Source: an uncultured Porphyromonadaceae bacterium | GTDB lineage: Bacteria > Bacteroidota > Bacteroidia > Bacteroidales > Muribaculaceae | Assembly: GCA_900545955.1 (NCBI GenBank) | Contig: URAU01000024.1 | Location: 1-13,376 of the forward strand | Length of the DNA stretch: 13,376 bases | Direction: 5' to 3' | Part shown: positions 1 through 7,473 of the stretch, in pieces | Numbering within the stretch: the first letter of the stretch is position 1 | How the letters are laid out: each line of letters begins with the position of its first letter | Translations under genes and position numbers: made by a program | The notes under the pieces: generated by a model | Databases searched by the model: none | The model's input: only the letters and a program-made list of their open reading frames with translations | What the model was told of the DNA's origin: nothing

Positions 1-21
1 AGGTAACCGCCCCCTATCCGA

Positions 22-64
22 GAGCCCCGACGAGTCAACCGACCCGCCGGGGCTCCTCTTTTTT
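22..64 (+). terminator. Rho-independent terminator of an off-window upstream gene
   Basis: GAGCCCCG (22-29) pairs perfectly with CGGGGCTC (48-55) across an 18-nt loop, and a T-rich run (57-64) follows. There is no matching A-run on the left, so it works for plus-strand transcription entering from before the window. The gene it ends is not visible. Confidence 0.8.
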
Positions 65-130
65 ACCGCTTTTCTACCCCTCCTGTATTTTTTACCGCCG
101 CGCTAAAAAACTTTCTCGGCCCCTAACTTC

Positions 131-239
131 CCTTAATGCCTTTAGGCTCCTTAAAGTCTTTAAGGTCGTTAAAGTCTTTAGGGTCTTTAGGGCCTTTAAT
201 GTCTTTCGGGTCTTTAAGGCCTTTTAAGGTCCTTAGGGG
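131..239. repeat. Degenerate 9-nt tandem repeat, about 12 units
   Basis: Twelve consecutive units fit a 9-nt period with consensus close to CTTTAAGGT: 131, 140, 149, 158, 167, 176, 185, 194, 203, 212, 221 (this one is 10 nt) and 231. Some units are the reverse complement of others: CCTTAAAG at 149 and CTTTAAGG at 158 form an inverted pair. The TTAA/TTAG core gives frequent TAA/TAG stops, so it is not coding. It lies between the upstream terminator and the rimP promoters. Function unknown; it could be a protein-binding array, a structured RNA region or simple repeat expansion. Confidence 0.75.
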
Positions 240-316
240 ATGTAGCTGAATAATAAGTTTGAAATGCTGATTAACTGTGCGATTTTAAAATTGAATTGTC
301 AGCTGGAATATTAAAT

Positions 317-347
317 ATTGTTAAATTTTTAATATAAACTATTTTTG
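317..347 (+). promoter_or_regulatory. Candidate distal promoter (P1) of the rimP-nusA-infB operon
   Basis: TATTTTTG at 340-347 fits the Bacteroides -7 consensus TAnnTTTG exactly. ATTG at 317-320, 19 nt upstream, matches three of four bases of the TTTG -33 element. The expected start is near 351-354, in an AT-rich stretch (about 241-347) that holds nothing else I can recognise. A short hairpin (TCCATC 373-378 with GATGGA 384-389) would lie in its leader. It is weaker than P2. Confidence 0.45.
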
Positions 348-390
348 GGCCTCAATTTCCGCCTCATGTAGCTCCATCCGGGCGATGGAA

Positions 391-422
391 TTTGCATATT
401 CCGATAAATTTCAGTAATTTTG
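391..422 (+). promoter_or_regulatory. Main candidate promoter (P2) of the rimP-nusA-infB operon
   Basis: TTTG (391-394), a 20-nt spacer and TAATTTTG (415-422) match both elements of the Bacteroides primary-sigma promoter perfectly. The predicted transcription start is about 426-429, giving an untranslated leader of about 90 nt before rimP. Confidence 0.7.
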
Positions 423-433
423 CATCGGTTATC

Positions 434-496
434 GGAGGAGGCCTTTCGGCTTCCTCCCTTTATTTTGGACAGTCTGATTTCCAGACAATATTGTCC
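434..496 (+). promoter_or_regulatory. Two hairpins in the rimP leader; possible attenuator
   Basis: Hairpin 1: GGAGGAGGCC (434-443) pairs with GGCTTCCTCC (448-457) through a TTTC loop with one G-U pair, followed by a U-rich stretch (458-466), as in an intrinsic terminator. Hairpin 2: GGACA (467-471) and GTCTG (472-476) pair with TGTCC (492-496) and CAGAC (482-486). Hairpin 1 starts only a few nucleotides after the predicted P2 start. Because the operon encodes NusA, a feedback attenuator is plausible, but that is inference; the hairpin could also just protect the 5' end. Confidence 0.5.
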
Positions 497-516
497 GGCT
501 AATTTACACGCTGTTT

Positions 517-984
517 ATGATAGACAAGAATCTCCTGCGCGAGTCGGTTGAAAAAGCTATTGAGGGCACCGACCTCTTTATTGTGGATATCACCGTAAGT
601 CCGCAGAACAATATTGTGGTTGAACTTGACTCCCCCGGAAGTCTCGATATCGACACTTGTGCGGCCGTGACGCGCGCAATCGAGAAGGACTTCGACCGCG
701 ACGTGGAGGACTACGACCTTGAGGTAGGTTCGGCAGGGCTGACCGCCCCCTTCAGAGTGCGCGGCCAGTATGAGAAAAATATCGGCAACGAAATCGAGAT
801 TCTCACCCGCGACGGCCGAAAAATCAAGGCCACTCTTACGGCGGTAGGCGCCGACGACTTCACTTTCGAATATCAGGTGAAAGTAAAGGAGCCGGGAGCC
901 AAGCGCCCCGTGCTCAAAACCGAGACCGAGACCCTCCCGTTTGCCATGGCCAAGCAGGTGAAGTATCTTATCTCGTTCAAGTAA
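517..984 (+). CDS. rimP: Ribosome maturation factor RimP
   Basis: RimP is a cytoplasmic factor needed for maturation of the 30S ribosomal subunit. The 155-aa product has the usual family length and plan: an N-terminal alpha/beta domain (about 1-80) and a C-terminal SH3-like beta barrel (about 84-155). The family signature at the domain junction is visible as DLEVGSAGLTAPFR (67-80), a variant of the LEVSSPGLxRPL pattern of proteobacterial RimP. The ATG at 517 is the natural start; no Shine-Dalgarno sequence precedes it, as is usual in Bacteroidota. It is the first gene of a rimP-nusA-infB cluster conserved across bacteria, which supports the call. The 110-nt gap to nusA contains only weak inverted repeats and no promoter match I could see, so co-transcription from the two upstream promoters is likely. 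Confidence 0.93.
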   Translation: MIDKNLLRESVEKAIEGTDLFIVDITVSPQNNIVVELDSPGSLDIDTCAAVTRAIEKDFDRDVEDYDLEVGSAGLTAPFRVRGQYEKNIGNEIEILTRDGRKIKATLTAVGADDFTFEYQVKVKEPGAKRPVLKTETETLPFAMAKQVKYLISFK

Positions 985-1094
985 ATTTCCCGGCTCAATC
1001 GGGTCTAATACTCAGAAATTTTAAAGGAAGAAGTGGCCCCGCCGGCCTCTGATTCCACTGCAATTCAGAATAATAAAAAATACAGACATATAAA

Positions 1095-2441
1095 ATGGCT
1101 AAGAAAGAGGAAACTCCCAACATGGTCGAGCGCTTCGCCGAGTTCAAGGAACTCAAGAATATCGACAAGACCACGATGATCAGCGTGCTCGAAGAATCCT
1201 TCCGCAACGTGCTCGCCAAGATGTTTGGCACCGACGACAATCTCGATGTAATCATGAACCCCGACAAGGGCGACGTCCAGATTTTCCAGAATCTTGAAGT
1301 TGTGCCCGACGGCGAGGTAGAGAACCCCAATCTCCAGATTTCGCTCTCCGACGCCCGTGCTGACAACGATCCAGAGGTCGAGATCGGCGAGGAGCACACC
1401 AAGGAGATTATATTCGCCGATTTCGGCCGCCGCGCAATCCTTACGCTGCGCCAGACTCTTCAGAGCAAGATTCTCGAACTTCAGAAGGAGGCGATATACG
1501 CCAAATTCAAGGATCTCGAGGGTGAGCTCGTAACCGGTGAAGTCTATCAGACCTGGAGCCGCGAGACCCTCCTGCTCGACGACGACAAGAACGAGCTTCT
1601 TCTGCCGAAAAACCAGTCGATTCCCGGCGATTTCTTCCGTAAAGGCGAAACTATCCGCGCGGTGATCGCCAACGTCGACAATACGAACAACAATCCGAAA
1701 ATCACCGTTTCGCGCACCAACGAGAATTTCCTCCGCCGCCTCTTCGAGCTGGAGGTGCCTGAAATCCACGACGGGCTTATCAACATCCGCGCCGTGGCCC
1801 GCATCCCGGGCGAACGCGCCAAAATCGCCGTTGAGAGCTACGACGACCGCATCGATCCCGTGGGCGCCTGCGTGGGCGTCAAGGGATCGCGCATCCACGG
1901 AATCGTACGCGAGCTGCGCAACGAGAATATCGACGTAATCAACTATACGGCCAACCCCTCGCTTTTCATCCAGCGCGCTCTGTCGCCCGCCAAAATCTCG
2001 TCGATACGCATCGACGAGGAGGAGAAGAAGGCCGAAGTGTTCCTCAAGCCCGACCAGGTTTCGCTCGCCATAGGCAAGGGCGGCCTCAACATCAAGCTTG
2101 CCTCGATGCTTACAGGCTACGTAATCGACGTATACCGCGACACTGACGAAGTGTTCGAGGAGGATATCTACCTCGACGAATTCAAGGATGAAATCGAGGA
2201 ATGGGTAATCGAGGCACTCAAGGATATGGGTTGCGTCACAGCCAAGGCCGTGCTTAATACGCCCCGCGAGGATCTCGTAAACAAGGCAGACCTCGAGGAG
2301 GAGACCGTAGACAACGTGCTTGCAATCCTGCGCGCCGAATTCGAGGACGAAGAGGCACCGGCCGATGCTCCCGCAGCTTCTGCTGATGCTCCCGCCGACG
2401 AAGCTCCCGAGGCTCCCGCCGACGAGACGCCCGCCAACTGA
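1095..2441 (+). CDS. nusA: Transcription termination/antitermination factor NusA
   Basis: NusA binds RNA polymerase and nascent RNA and controls pausing, termination and antitermination. The 448-aa product shows the family order: N-terminal polymerase-binding domain (about 1-125), S1 domain (about 145-208), then KH1 with GACVGVKGSRI (257-267) and KH2 with AIGKGGLNIKLA (325-336). The ARIPGERAKIAV segment (235-246) links S1 to KH1 and is very typical. A helix-hairpin-helix-like segment (about 384-413) follows. The protein ends in a low-complexity Ala/Pro/Asp/Glu tail (about 417-448), probably disordered. The ATG at 1095 gives a standard N-terminus. It sits between rimP and infB, its conserved place. 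A large opposite-strand ORF overlapping it is a composition artefact. Confidence 0.96.
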   Translation: MAKKEETPNMVERFAEFKELKNIDKTTMISVLEESFRNVLAKMFGTDDNLDVIMNPDKGDVQIFQNLEVVPDGEVENPNLQISLSDARADNDPEVEIGEEHTKEIIFADFGRRAILTLRQTLQSKILELQKEAIYAKFKDLEGELVTGEVYQTWSRETLLLDDDKNELLLPKNQSIPGDFFRKGETIRAVIANVDNTNNNPKITVSRTNENFLRRLFELEVPEIHDGLINIRAVARIPGERAKIAVESYDDRIDPVGACVGVKGSRIHGIVRELRNENIDVINYTANPSLFIQRALSPAKISSIRIDEEEKKAEVFLKPDQVSLAIGKGGLNIKLASMLTGYVIDVYRDTDEVFEEDIYLDEFKDEIEEWVIEALKDMGCVTAKAVLNTPREDLVNKADLEEETVDNVLAILRAEFEDEEAPADAPAASADAPADEAPEAPADETPAN

Positions 2442-2541
2442 TTCACGCCAAAAGTGGCCGTGAGAGCCACGTCTTCCCGTGAAACTCCCGAATCCTCTCC
2501 ACTCCACCCGCAAAATCACTTTAGAACACAAAAACCACTAC

Positions 2542-5382
2542 ATGGCGAGAATCAAAATAAGTAAAGTAGCAAAAGATCTCAACGTTGCCCTGCCTACCGT
2601 TGTAGAGTTCCTGCGAGGCAAAAACATCGAGGTCGACGACAACCCCAACGCGCGCATCGAGGAAGACGTCGTTGAGCTTCTGGAAAGCTCGTTCAAGAAC
2701 GACCGCGACCAGAAAAACAAGTCGCAGCAGCTCTCGACCGACCGCGCCCGCGAGCGCGAGAAGGCCAAACCCGCTCCTGCGCCGCGCGAGGTAGAGGAGG
2801 TGCGTCTTACCTCCGAAATCAATAAGCCGAAGATTCTTGGCAAGATAGAGCTTGACGCTCATGGCAACCCCATCCGTAAGCAGGCCCCCGCACCTGCTCC
2901 CAAGCCTACGCCGAGCGCAGAGGTGAAGCCGGAACCGAAGCCGGCAATTACCTCCGCGCCCCAGCCGGCTGCTCAGGCAGCCCCTAAAGCCGCTCCTGCG
3001 CCTCAGGCCGAGCCTCAGGCCGTTCCCGCTCAGGAAACCCCTGTGGCGAAGGCTGAAACTGCCCCCGCCCCCGCATCCGCTCCTAAGGAGAATGCCGCAC
3101 CGGCAGCTGCCCCCGCTCCCGAAGCTCCAAAGGCCAAGGAAGAGGAAATCTTCACCGTCGGCCTCCCGGCCAACGGCCCCACAATCAACGTGGTCGGCAA
3201 GATAGACCTTTCGGCCATCAACCAGTCCACACGCCCCAAAAAGAAATCGAAGGAGGAGCGTCGCAACGAGCGCATAGCCAAGGCAAACGGCGGCAACGGC
3301 GCTGCTTCAGAAGCCGGCGGCGACCGCAAGAAGCGCCGTCGCATCGGCGGCAAGGAGAAAATCGATATCGAGAAGACCTCGGGCCCGCAGCCCGGGCAGG
3401 GCGGAGGCCGCGGCCGCGACGGAAAGTCGGGCAAAGGCAGCGACCGCAACCGCCGCGGTCCCGGTCATAACGACGTCAACGAAGAAGACGTTCAGAAGCA
3501 GGTGAAGGAGGTGCTCGCACGCCTCACCGCCAAGGATAAAGGTCAGAAACGTGGCGTGAAATGGCGTAAGGAGAAGCGCGAGGCCATAGCCGAGCGCGAA
3601 CGCGAAGCCGCCGAACTCGAAGCAGCAGAGAGCCGCGTGCTCAAGCTCACGGAGTTCGTTACCGCCAACGACCTCGCCTCGATGATGGACGTGCCCATCA
3701 ACAAAGTAATCGGCACCTGCATGAACATCGGAGTGATGGTTTCCATCAACCAGCGTCTCGACGCCGAGACCATCAACCTCGTGGCCGAGGAGTTCGGCTT
3801 CAAGACCGAATTCGTATCGGCGGAGGTTGTCGAGGCAATCTCTCAGGAAGAAGACCAGGAGGAAGACCTCGTGGCCCGTCCGCCCATCGTCACCGTGATG
3901 GGCCATGTCGACCACGGTAAGACATCGCTTCTCGACTACATCCGCAAGGCCAACGTAATCGCCGGCGAGGCCGGCGGCATCACCCAGCACATCGGAGCCT
4001 ACAACGTGACGCTCTCCGACGGCCGCCACATCACATTCCTCGACACCCCGGGCCACGAAGCCTTCACCGCCATGCGTGCCCGCGGCGCCAAGGTCACCGA
4101 CCTCTGTATCATCATTGTGGCAGCCGACGACGATGTCATGCCCCAGACCGTCGAGGCAATCAACCACGCCTCGGCCGCCGGAGTCCCCATCGTGTTCGCC
4201 ATCAATAAAATCGACAAGCCGGCCGCCAATCCCGATAAAATCAAGGAGGAACTGGCTGCAATGAACTACCTCGTGGAGGAATGGGGCGGCAAATACCAGA
4301 GCCAGGACATCTCGGCCAAAAAAGGCATCGGCGTGGAGGAGCTTCTCGAGAAAGTGCTCCTCGAAGCGGAGATGCTCGAACTCAAGGCCAATCCCAACCG
4401 CAACGCCACCGGTTCAATCATCGAGTCGAGCCTCGACAAGGGCCGCGGCTATGTGGCCACCGTGCTCGTGCAGAACGGCACGCTCCGCGTGGGCGACGTA
4501 ATTCTGGCAGGCACACACTACGGCAAGATCAAGGCGATGTTCAACGAGCGTAACCAGCGCATCAAGGAGGCCGGCCCCGCCGAGCCCACGCTGATTCTCG
4601 GACTTGACGGCGCTCCCACCGCCGGCGACACCTTCAACGTGCTCGACACCGAGCAGGAAGCCCGCGAGATTGCCAACAAGCGCCAGCAGCTGCAGCGCGA
4701 ACTGGGCATGCGCACCTCCAAGCGCCTTACCCTTGAGGAAATCGCCCATCGTCAGGCCCTCGGCTCGTTCCACGAACTCAACATCATCGTAAAGGGCGAC
4801 GTCGACGGTTCCATCGAGGCCCTCAGCGACTCGCTCATCAAGCTCTCGACTCCCGAGGTGCAGGTCAACGTGCTCCACAAGGCCGTCGGCGAGATTTCGG
4901 AAAGCGACGTCACGCTTGCCGCCGCCTCCGATGCCATCATCATCGGCTTCCAGGTGCGCCCCTCGCAGGCTGCGCGTCGCGACGCAGAGCGTGAGGGCGT
5001 TGAAATCCGCCTCTATTCGGTCATCTATCAGGCCATCGAGGAGGTGAAGGACGCCATGGCCGGCATGCTCGCTCCCGAGGTGAAGGAAGAGATTACCGGG
5101 TCGGCCGAAGTGCTCGAGACGTTCAAGATTTCGAAGGTCGGCACTATTGCCGGAGCCATTGTGCGCGAAGGCAAAATCAAACGTTCCAACAAAGTGCGCC
5201 TTATCCGCGAAGGCATCGTACGCTACACCGGCGAGCTCGGCTCGCTCAAGCGCTTCAAGGACGACGCCAAAGAGGTCGTTGCCGGTCTCGACTGCGGTCT
5301 TTCCATCCAGGGCTACAACGACATCCAGGTCGGCGATATCATCGAAGGCTTCGAGCAGGTGGAAGTTGCCCGCGCCCTCTGA
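2542..5382 (+). CDS. infB: Translation initiation factor IF-2
   Basis: IF-2 is the GTPase that brings initiator tRNA to the 30S subunit and promotes subunit joining. I place the start at ATG 2542 (946 aa): the protein then begins MARIKISKVAKDLNV, matching the Bacteroidota IF2_N start, whereas the GTG at 2479 would add 21 unrelated residues. Order: IF2_N domain (about 1-55), a long Ala/Pro/Lys-rich linker followed by a basic region (about 60-340), a second IF2_N-like segment (about 370-425), then the GTPase with G1 GHVDHGKT (454-461), G3 DTPGHEAF (501-508), G4 NKID (555-558) and G5 SAKKG (591-595). The C-terminal beta-barrel and fMet-tRNA-binding domains follow. The length is normal for Bacteroidota. 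About 100 nt separate it from nusA, including a small GTGGC/GCCAC hairpin (2454-2470). Confidence 0.96.
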   Translation: MARIKISKVAKDLNVALPTVVEFLRGKNIEVDDNPNARIEEDVVELLESSFKNDRDQKNKSQQLSTDRAREREKAKPAPAPREVEEVRLTSEINKPKILGKIELDAHGNPIRKQAPAPAPKPTPSAEVKPEPKPAITSAPQPAAQAAPKAAPAPQAEPQAVPAQETPVAKAETAPAPASAPKENAAPAAAPAPEAPKAKEEEIFTVGLPANGPTINVVGKIDLSAINQSTRPKKKSKEERRNERIAKANGGNGAASEAGGDRKKRRRIGGKEKIDIEKTSGPQPGQGGGRGRDGKSGKGSDRNRRGPGHNDVNEEDVQKQVKEVLARLTAKDKGQKRGVKWRKEKREAIAEREREAAELEAAESRVLKLTEFVTANDLASMMDVPINKVIGTCMNIGVMVSINQRLDAETINLVAEEFGFKTEFVSAEVVEAISQEEDQEEDLVARPPIVTVMGHVDHGKTSLLDYIRKANVIAGEAGGITQHIGAYNVTLSDGRHITFLDTPGHEAFTAMRARGAKVTDLCIIIVAADDDVMPQTVEAINHASAAGVPIVFAINKIDKPAANPDKIKEELAAMNYLVEEWGGKYQSQDISAKKGIGVEELLEKVLLEAEMLELKANPNRNATGSIIESSLDKGRGYVATVLVQNGTLRVGDVILAGTHYGKIKAMFNERNQRIKEAGPAEPTLILGLDGAPTAGDTFNVLDTEQEAREIANKRQQLQRELGMRTSKRLTLEEIAHRQALGSFHELNIIVKGDVDGSIEALSDSLIKLSTPEVQVNVLHKAVGEISESDVTLAAASDAIIIGFQVRPSQAARRDAEREGVEIRLYSVIYQAIEEVKDAMAGMLAPEVKEEITGSAEVLETFKISKVGTIAGAIVREGKIKRSNKVRLIREGIVRYTGELGSLKRFKDDAKEVVAGLDCGLSIQGYNDIQVGDIIEGFEQVEVARAL

Positions 5383-5444
5383 TGTAGCGCCCCGCAGCTC
5401 CGCATCCGGCCGGAATTCCGGCACACCTTGCAATACAGCACGAT

Positions 5445-5924
5445 ATGGCCACAGCGCATATCAACATAGGATCCAACCTCGGCGACAGCCGTGCCTATCT
5501 GGCGCGTGCGGTCGCCGGGGTTGCCTTATTGTCGGAGGACTACGAAGTTCAGGTATCCGACATAATCGAATCGGAGCCGTGGGGCTTCACGTCGTCGCAT
5601 CGCTTCCTTAACGTGGGAATGAACATCCATACCACGCTCAGTGTGCCCGAGCTTATGGAGCGGTTGCACGCCGTGGAGCGGTCGATTTCCGATGCTTCCC
5701 ACCGCCATGCCGACGGAAGCTATGCCGACCGCACTGTCGACATCGACTTGATTTGCCTCGACGATACTGTTGTGCGTCAGCCCGGTATCGAAGTGCCCCA
5801 TCCGCGCATGCATCTGCGCGAATTCGTGCTGAAACCCATGATTCAGCTGTGGCCGCAGTGGGTTCACCCCCAGCTCCGGCTCACTCCCGCCGAAATGCTT
5901 GCCGGACTGAAAAAAATGAGCTAA
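5445..5924 (+). CDS. folK: 2-amino-4-hydroxy-6-hydroxymethyldihydropteridine diphosphokinase (HPPK)
   Basis: HPPK transfers pyrophosphate from ATP to 6-hydroxymethyl-7,8-dihydropterin, the step before dihydropteroate synthase in folate synthesis. The 159-aa length matches single-domain HPPK. The N-terminal pterin-site motif NIGSNLGD (7-14) is present. RTVDIDLI (96-103) carries the two magnesium-binding aspartates, D99 and D101. PHPRMHLREFVLKP (118-131) is the family's C-terminal signature. The ATG at 5445 puts the NIGSN strand at the expected distance from the N-terminus. It lies 62 nt after infB on the same strand with no evident terminator between them, so read-through from the infB operon is possible. 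No folP or folB is present in the window. Confidence 0.93.
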   Translation: MATAHINIGSNLGDSRAYLARAVAGVALLSEDYEVQVSDIIESEPWGFTSSHRFLNVGMNIHTTLSVPELMERLHAVERSISDASHRHADGSYADRTVDIDLICLDDTVVRQPGIEVPHPRMHLREFVLKPMIQLWPQWVHPQLRLTPAEMLAGLKKMS

Positions 5925-5984
5925 ATTTGAGTGTCGGCCCTTAATTCGGCCCGACAGCGGAACAATCCCCTCTTCCCAAGCCCC

Positions 5985-7265
5985 ATGGAGCAACTGATGC
6001 AATTTGTATGGCAGCACCGCCTCGGTCTCCGCGGCGGTCAGACCACTGTCGACGGCCGTCGCGTCTGCGTAGTGGACCAGGGGATACTCAACGCCGATGC
6101 CGGGCCCGACTTTTTCAACGCTACCGTGGAAATCGACGGGCAGACCTGGGTGGGAAACGTGGAAATCCATGTGCGCGCCTCCGACTGGTTCCGCCATCAC
6201 CATGATGCCGATCCCGCCTACGATTCGGTGATACTGCATGTAGTGCAGGTCGATGACGCGCCCGTCTACCGCTCCAGCGGCGAGCTGATTCCCCAGATGA
6301 TAATGCGTTGCACCCCCGAGGGAGCGCGCCGCTGCAACCTGCTGATCAACCATGCCGGGGCGTCGCTCCCATGCAGTTCCACCATCGCCTCGCTGCCCCA
6401 CATCTACCATACCGACTGGCTTACGTCGCTCGGTGCCGAGCGACTTTACATGAAGAGCGAGCGAATCCGCAGTCTCGTCGACGATAGCGCCGGCAACTGG
6501 GAAGCCGCCGCGTTCGTCACCCTCGCCCGCGCCCTCGGCTTCGGTCTCAACAGCGAACCCATGGAAATACTCGCGCGGCAGCTCCCGTTGAAATTCCTCA
6601 ACCGCCACCGCGACGAGCTGACATCTGTCGAAGCCTTCATGTTCGGTCAAGCCGGCCTTATTCCGCCGCCTGACGCAGGCGAGGACCCCTACATAACGCG
6701 CCTGCGCGACGACTACCGTTTTTTCAGCCACAAATACTCCCTGCGGCCGCTCGCACTCGCGTGGAAGATGGCGCGTACGCGTCCGCAGAACTTTCCCCAC
6801 CGCCGCATAGCTGCCCTGGCACAGAAAGTCCACGAAGGCTTCTACCTGATGAGCAGCCTTGTGGAAGCCGATACCATCGACCGCATGCGCCAGCTCTTCG
6901 ACATAACCCTGCGCGGCTTCTGGGCAACACACTATACATTTGCTCCGACGCAGGCCACATCGCCCCGGGCGCTTAGCCGCCCCTCCATCGACACACTGAT
7001 AATTAACGCCGCCGTCCCTCTGCGCCACGCCTACGCCACATATCGCGGCGACGACGACACACTCACCTCCGACATCGAGCTACTCCAGGCCATCGAACCC
7101 GAGAACAACTCCGTCACGCGCCTTTTCGCCGACGCAGGCATCGAAGCCGCCGACGCCTTCGATAGCCAGGCCCTCATCCAGCTGCGCCGCGAATACTGCG
7201 AAAAGCGCAAATGCATCTACTGCCGCTTCGGCCACCGCATGCTCTCCGCCGAAATCTCCCGCTAA
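5985..7265 (+). CDS. DUF2851 family protein of unknown function
   Basis: The protein matches the Bacteroidota DUF2851 family by recognisable segments: a MEQLMQFVWQHRL start, NADAGPDFFNA (36-46), WVGNVEIHVRASDWFRHHHD (55-74) and YDSVILHVV (79-87). No biochemical function is established that I know of. The acidic and His-rich pattern followed by beta strands is compatible with a nuclease-like or metal-binding fold, but I would not claim it. The C-terminus has a compact cysteine cluster (C405, C410, C413), which may bind metal. I choose ATG 5985 (426 aa) because family members begin MEQL; a GTG at 5931 would add 18 unrelated residues. It begins 60 nt after folK and is the last gene before the CRISPR-Cas locus. 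A link to CRISPR is not implied, as this family also occurs without it. Confidence 0.85.
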   Translation: MEQLMQFVWQHRLGLRGGQTTVDGRRVCVVDQGILNADAGPDFFNATVEIDGQTWVGNVEIHVRASDWFRHHHDADPAYDSVILHVVQVDDAPVYRSSGELIPQMIMRCTPEGARRCNLLINHAGASLPCSSTIASLPHIYHTDWLTSLGAERLYMKSERIRSLVDDSAGNWEAAAFVTLARALGFGLNSEPMEILARQLPLKFLNRHRDELTSVEAFMFGQAGLIPPPDAGEDPYITRLRDDYRFFSHKYSLRPLALAWKMARTRPQNFPHRRIAALAQKVHEGFYLMSSLVEADTIDRMRQLFDITLRGFWATHYTFAPTQATSPRALSRPSIDTLIINAAVPLRHAYATYRGDDDTLTSDIELLQAIEPENNSVTRLFADAGIEAADAFDSQALIQLRREYCEKRKCIYCRFGHRMLSAEISR

Positions 7266-7282
7266 CCCCCATTGATAAAATG

Positions 7283-7313
7283 AAAAAAAGAGAAAGGGAT
7301 TGCTCCCCTTCTC
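7283..7313 (-). terminator. Rho-independent terminator of the tracrRNA
   Basis: On the minus strand GAGAAGGGG (7313-7305) pairs with CCCTTTCTC (7298-7290) over a 6-nt loop: 9 bp including one G-U pair. Seven T residues follow (7289-7283). It is only 17 nt after the DUF2851 stop, but has no T-run in the plus direction. Confidence 0.88.
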
Positions 7314-7369
7314 CGGATGTTTTCACAACGGATAAAATCCTTATTGTGATTCGCTATAGTTAGTATTGC
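7283..7369 (-). ncRNA. tracrRNA of the type II-C system
   Basis: Read on the minus strand, the RNA starts with an anti-repeat. Plus-strand 7344-7355 (TTGTGATTCGCT) is identical to 12 nt of the reverse-complemented CRISPR repeat. After a short mismatch (3 nt here, 5 nt in the repeat), GTTAGTA (7359-7365) and TTGCA (7366-7370) also match. The tracrRNA can therefore pair with crRNA made from the minus strand of the array through a 12-bp lower stem, an internal loop and a 7-bp upper stem. Downstream come a GGAT-TTT-ATCC hairpin (7330-7340), a possible CCG/CGG hairpin with an AAAA loop, and a terminator hairpin with a U-run. The 5' end is inferred from the promoter at 7374-7405; length is about 87 nt. 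The AAUAAGG just after the anti-repeat also resembles the Neisseria tracrRNA, from memory. Confidence 0.9.
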
Positions 7370-7373
7370 ACTA

Positions 7374-7405
7374 CAAATTTAAAATTAAATTTTTATATTT
7401 GCAAA
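7374..7405 (-). promoter_or_regulatory. tracrRNA promoter
   Basis: On the minus strand TTTG (7405-7402), a 20-nt spacer and TAAATTTG (7381-7374) match both Bacteroides promoter elements exactly. The expected start, about 7367-7370, coincides with the beginning of the anti-repeat, which supports both calls. Confidence 0.8.
7394..7401 (+). promoter_or_regulatory. Candidate cas9 operon promoter (-7 element)
   Basis: TATATTTG matches TAnnTTTG exactly. The nearest -33-like TTG (7366-7368) is 25 nt upstream, longer than the usual 19-21, so the -33 box is weak or absent. The expected start, about 7405-7408, leaves a leader of about 65-70 nt before cas9. The element lies between the -7 and -33 boxes of the opposing tracrRNA promoter, so the two cannot be occupied at once. 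Confidence 0.55.
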
Positions 7406-7473
7406 AGGTGACTCTATAAAAGTCTCGGATAGAATTTTAGCCATTTAATCTGAAGAATTAACGCATATAGGCC

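Noticed and set aside
254..261. TAAGTTTG as a third rimP promoter
   Set aside because: There is no -33 element near 230-236, where the 9-nt tandem repeat ends; a single -7 match in AT-rich DNA is not enough.
1065..2531. 488-aa minus-strand ORF opposite nusA
   Set aside because: The plus strand encodes NusA with clear S1 and KH motifs. The minus product is a low-complexity shadow caused by GC-biased codons; the same holds for 3307-4167, 4414-5433, 5526-7028 and 8644-9498.
2479..2541. N-terminal extension of IF-2 from GTG 2479
   Set aside because: The 21 extra residues are unlike any IF-2; the family N-terminus begins at ATG 2542.
5931..5984. N-terminal extension of the DUF2851 protein from GTG 5931
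   Set aside because: Family members begin at the MEQL motif, which is the ATG at 5985.
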